From assembly GCA_029216955.1 (NCBI GenBank), contig JANAVB010031417.1:16141555-16205554 (forward strand): DNA of 64,000 bases, in the 5' to 3' direction. Origin of the DNA: Iris pallida (taxonomy: Eukaryota; Streptophyta; Magnoliopsida; Asparagales; Iridaceae). A program made the position numbers and the translations under genes. The notes below the pieces were generated by a model, which was not told the DNA's origin, made no database searches, and was given only the letters and a program-made list of their open reading frames with translations. This document shows, one piece after another, positions 61,492 to 64,000 of the stretch; positions within the stretch are counted from its first letter, which is position 1, and each line of letters opens with the position of its first letter.

Positions 61492-64000
61492 TGTCACGAC
61501 CCGTTACCTAAATTGTTGGACCGGGCCGAGCCATGTCCAGCCTACGCTTGGTTAAAGCGTAGTAAGTTGTTCTAAGAATAGACAATAAAGGATCTAAGCA
61601 GCTAACAGTTCTAAAATCATATTTAAAGTTTATCACAACACAGCATCTATAAGCGAACGTAAACAAGTACAGACTTAATAATACACTTCCAAGTATCTAA
61701 CTGGAGACAAAGTCCAGTATCCAAATATAAGTACAGACAAAGTCTAAGTCTCAAAACACAAGAAAGATAACTAAGCAAGGTTCCCCGCTGGGGCCTCTTC
61801 TGGAGCTAAGGCCAGATCCTCAATGCAGTACCATAATATGTAACGCATAGCGTTTCCTTCTCGAAAAGTGAACCTACAACGTTATCCTGTCAGGACGGGA
61901 GCAAGTACAACCTCTACAACTAAAGTACTGAACATATAATGAAAGAGATGTACAACAAGAAACATGGTGTGATAAGTCTATAAAACAGGAAATACTGGAA
62001 AATATGGCCTCATGGTACAACTGGGATCACAGTATCATAGTAAAATAGGGAACATGGCATATCATGTTTTAATTGGTTCTTTTTAGAAATGACAACATAT
62101 AGTTTAAAAGTTTAAAACCGTAGTATGTACGTGAATCGGTCAATAGGTGAATAGGATGTACAATGGTACATATCAAGTTTTCTGGTATGCACATACGTAC
62201 ACGAACGGCATCGTTGTATATCCATACACAAACGCGAGATCAGAACATACGGCAAGGTCACATATAGAATGTCACCGAGCGCGGTAAGTACATACGGAGA
62301 AAGGGGTCATGTTCACGTACAATACTAACAGTTTTTTCTTAACCCGTTATTTAAACATGTGAGAGATACGAGAACAGTAAAAACATGTGGGAGATACTGG
62401 GAGCAGTATAAGCATGGCAGGTACTGGGAGCAGTATAAAACATGTGAATACTCGGAGCAGTATATAGTATAGTGAAACATGTACTGAGAACCCGTAAGAA
62501 GCATGTGAAGATATAAGAACTGTCCTAAGCATGGCAGGTACTGAAAGTAATACAACATGTGAAGACATAACTTACTACCTCAAGGATCAGTATTTTAACA
62601 GGGTTAATACATGTTCTAGCATTAAAAGACAGTAAATGAGTTTGTAGATGTACTTGTCTCGAGCAAAGCAAGAATACTAGTATGAAGATATAGATGTCCG
62701 ATGTCCTGTCAATAATGATATACAAACTCAGTTCTAAGCTATGTTCAATATTACACTAGTGGTGTGACACGACTCTTAACTGGATACTAGCTAAGGGGGG
62801 ACCTAGCATAAAAGTCTAATGTGGAGTGCCACTATACACAAACTAACTTCCTAGGGTCTTTACACTAGTGTAAGGGGTGATCCAATACTACAATAACTCA
62901 AAACAACACAAAATATTGCAAGTCATAATTATTCAATAATTAAATCAAACTGTACCCTACGTTCCAACAATTTTAGAGATATACAAAAAGCTTAAATATA
63001 CATAAAATAAAATACCAAAATGATCCTTGTTAATTATAGAAATTTATACTAATTTTTCTGGAATTTATAAACCTTCATAAATATTTATTAAAAATCAGCA
63101 AACATATGAATCCTGAAAATAAGTTCTGTTTTTTGATTTTTATAAAATACCAAAATTACTTATTAAATACTGAAAAAATTATAATAAATTATCTAAATTA
63201 ACATAGTATTTAAATACAATTTTTCCCAGATTTTTACAGCAACTAAAATATATATATAAATTCAAAAACAGAAAGTAACAATTTCTGGAAAAATAATTAA
63301 TTACAAATTAAGAAAAATACATAAGCAAAATCTACAGATGATGTCGGATGATAAAATAAATATCACCAACGTGTCCAGAATGGTCAAATTAGCTAGGATA
63401 GCCTATCCATAAGTCCAATTTAGACACAGGAGCAAAATAGTAATTTTGGGTCAAAATGATGTCCGCCGTTGGACACACTTTGTACCGAAAAATGTGTCGG
63501 GATGGAAGTCTACAAAACCTAGAAAATTATATGTCCACAAATCCAGAATGATGATACGAACCCAACGGAATATCCGAAATGGAATTCCGATGTGCCGATC
63601 TCAAAATGACACGTTGACGTGGACACTTGGAATCCAATTTGCACCGAAATGCGTGCCGGAGCAAATATCTTCAAAACTTAGCAAATTATATGTCAACGAG
63701 TCCAGAATGACGATACGAACTCAACGGTATATCCGGAATTGGATTCCGATGAGCCGACCTCAAAGTGACCCATTGACTCAAAAAATGGGACCCACTTTGC
63801 ACCGAAATGCGTGCCAGGGCCCACGTTCTCCAAATCAAGCAAACATTATATGAAAACATGCCAGAACGACGCCACGAGTCTACTGGTGGTGTCAGAAATT
63901 GAATCCGGAGTCCCGGGTTCAAAAATGGAATTTAACAAGTGCAAATTAAAGAATTCGGACGGCCAACTTTGGCGTCGAATTCGACCAACCGAACGTGCTT
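61492..64000 (-). mobile_element. Right (5') LTR of element 3, cut by window end
   Basis: It starts TGTCACGACCCG beside the PBS and follows 55062 onward at a constant offset of about 6430. It continues past 64000; about 1.9 kb should be missing. The target duplication GTTGT (55057-55061) is expected after its end. Confidence 0.92.

Overview
This is a block of angiosperm nuclear DNA made almost entirely of transposable elements. The evidence is two CACTA elements (one with a TNP2-type transposase and a Ptta/En/Spm-type second gene), Ty3-gypsy chromovirus-like retrotransposons with plant-type LTRs, a Tourist-like MITE, and a pseudogene fragment of a plant auxin response factor (ARF). I cannot name the species. 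I see no intact host gene, no rRNA or tRNA gene, and no CRISPR.

The window reads as a nest, reconstructed from junctions and 5-bp (LTR) or 3-bp (CACTA) target duplications. The oldest layer is element 4 (minus strand, right boundary 54268), with a right LTR at 51841-54268 and an apparently non-coding interior at 49165-51840. Its left LTR has been exploded: only 26376-26621 and 47550-49164 are visible here. Two elements sit in that left LTR. One is element 2 (minus strand, gag-pol wreck 18448-23280, right LTR 23477-26375, left LTR split within 12188-18279). The other is solo LTR5 (26622-47544, perfect CATAC duplication).

Element 2's left LTR was then hit three times. Element 1 (minus strand, gag-pol wreck 1-2612, LTR 2910-12187) enters from beyond the left edge. 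A solo LTR of the element-3 family lies at 12581-14378, and a solo LTR of the element-4 family at 15015-17118. Finally CACTA1 (4027-10346) landed in element 1's LTR, and CACTA2 (27812-43991, 16.2 kb) landed in a TA microsatellite of LTR5.

At the right end a separate element 3 (minus strand) has a 4.4-kb left LTR (55062-59479), a 2.0-kb interior without recognisable coding sequence, and a right LTR running off the window. Only 54269-55061 cannot be assigned to an LTR element.

Elements 1, 2 and 3 share an unusual primer-binding site matching the 3' end of plant tRNA-Ile(AAU), while element 4 uses the common initiator-Met site. All gag-pol frames carry stops or frameshifts, so none of the retroelements seen is autonomous as it stands. 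CACTA2 is the least damaged: its transposase reading frame has four lesions I can see, and its second gene one clear frameshift. CACTA1 has no transposase but carries two spliced exons of an ARF5-like gene. Regulatory structure of interest includes about 25 W-box cores in about 330 bp of LTR5, a stem-loop shared by LTR1 and LTR5, and minisatellites of different sequence at the same place in the related LTR1 and LTR2.
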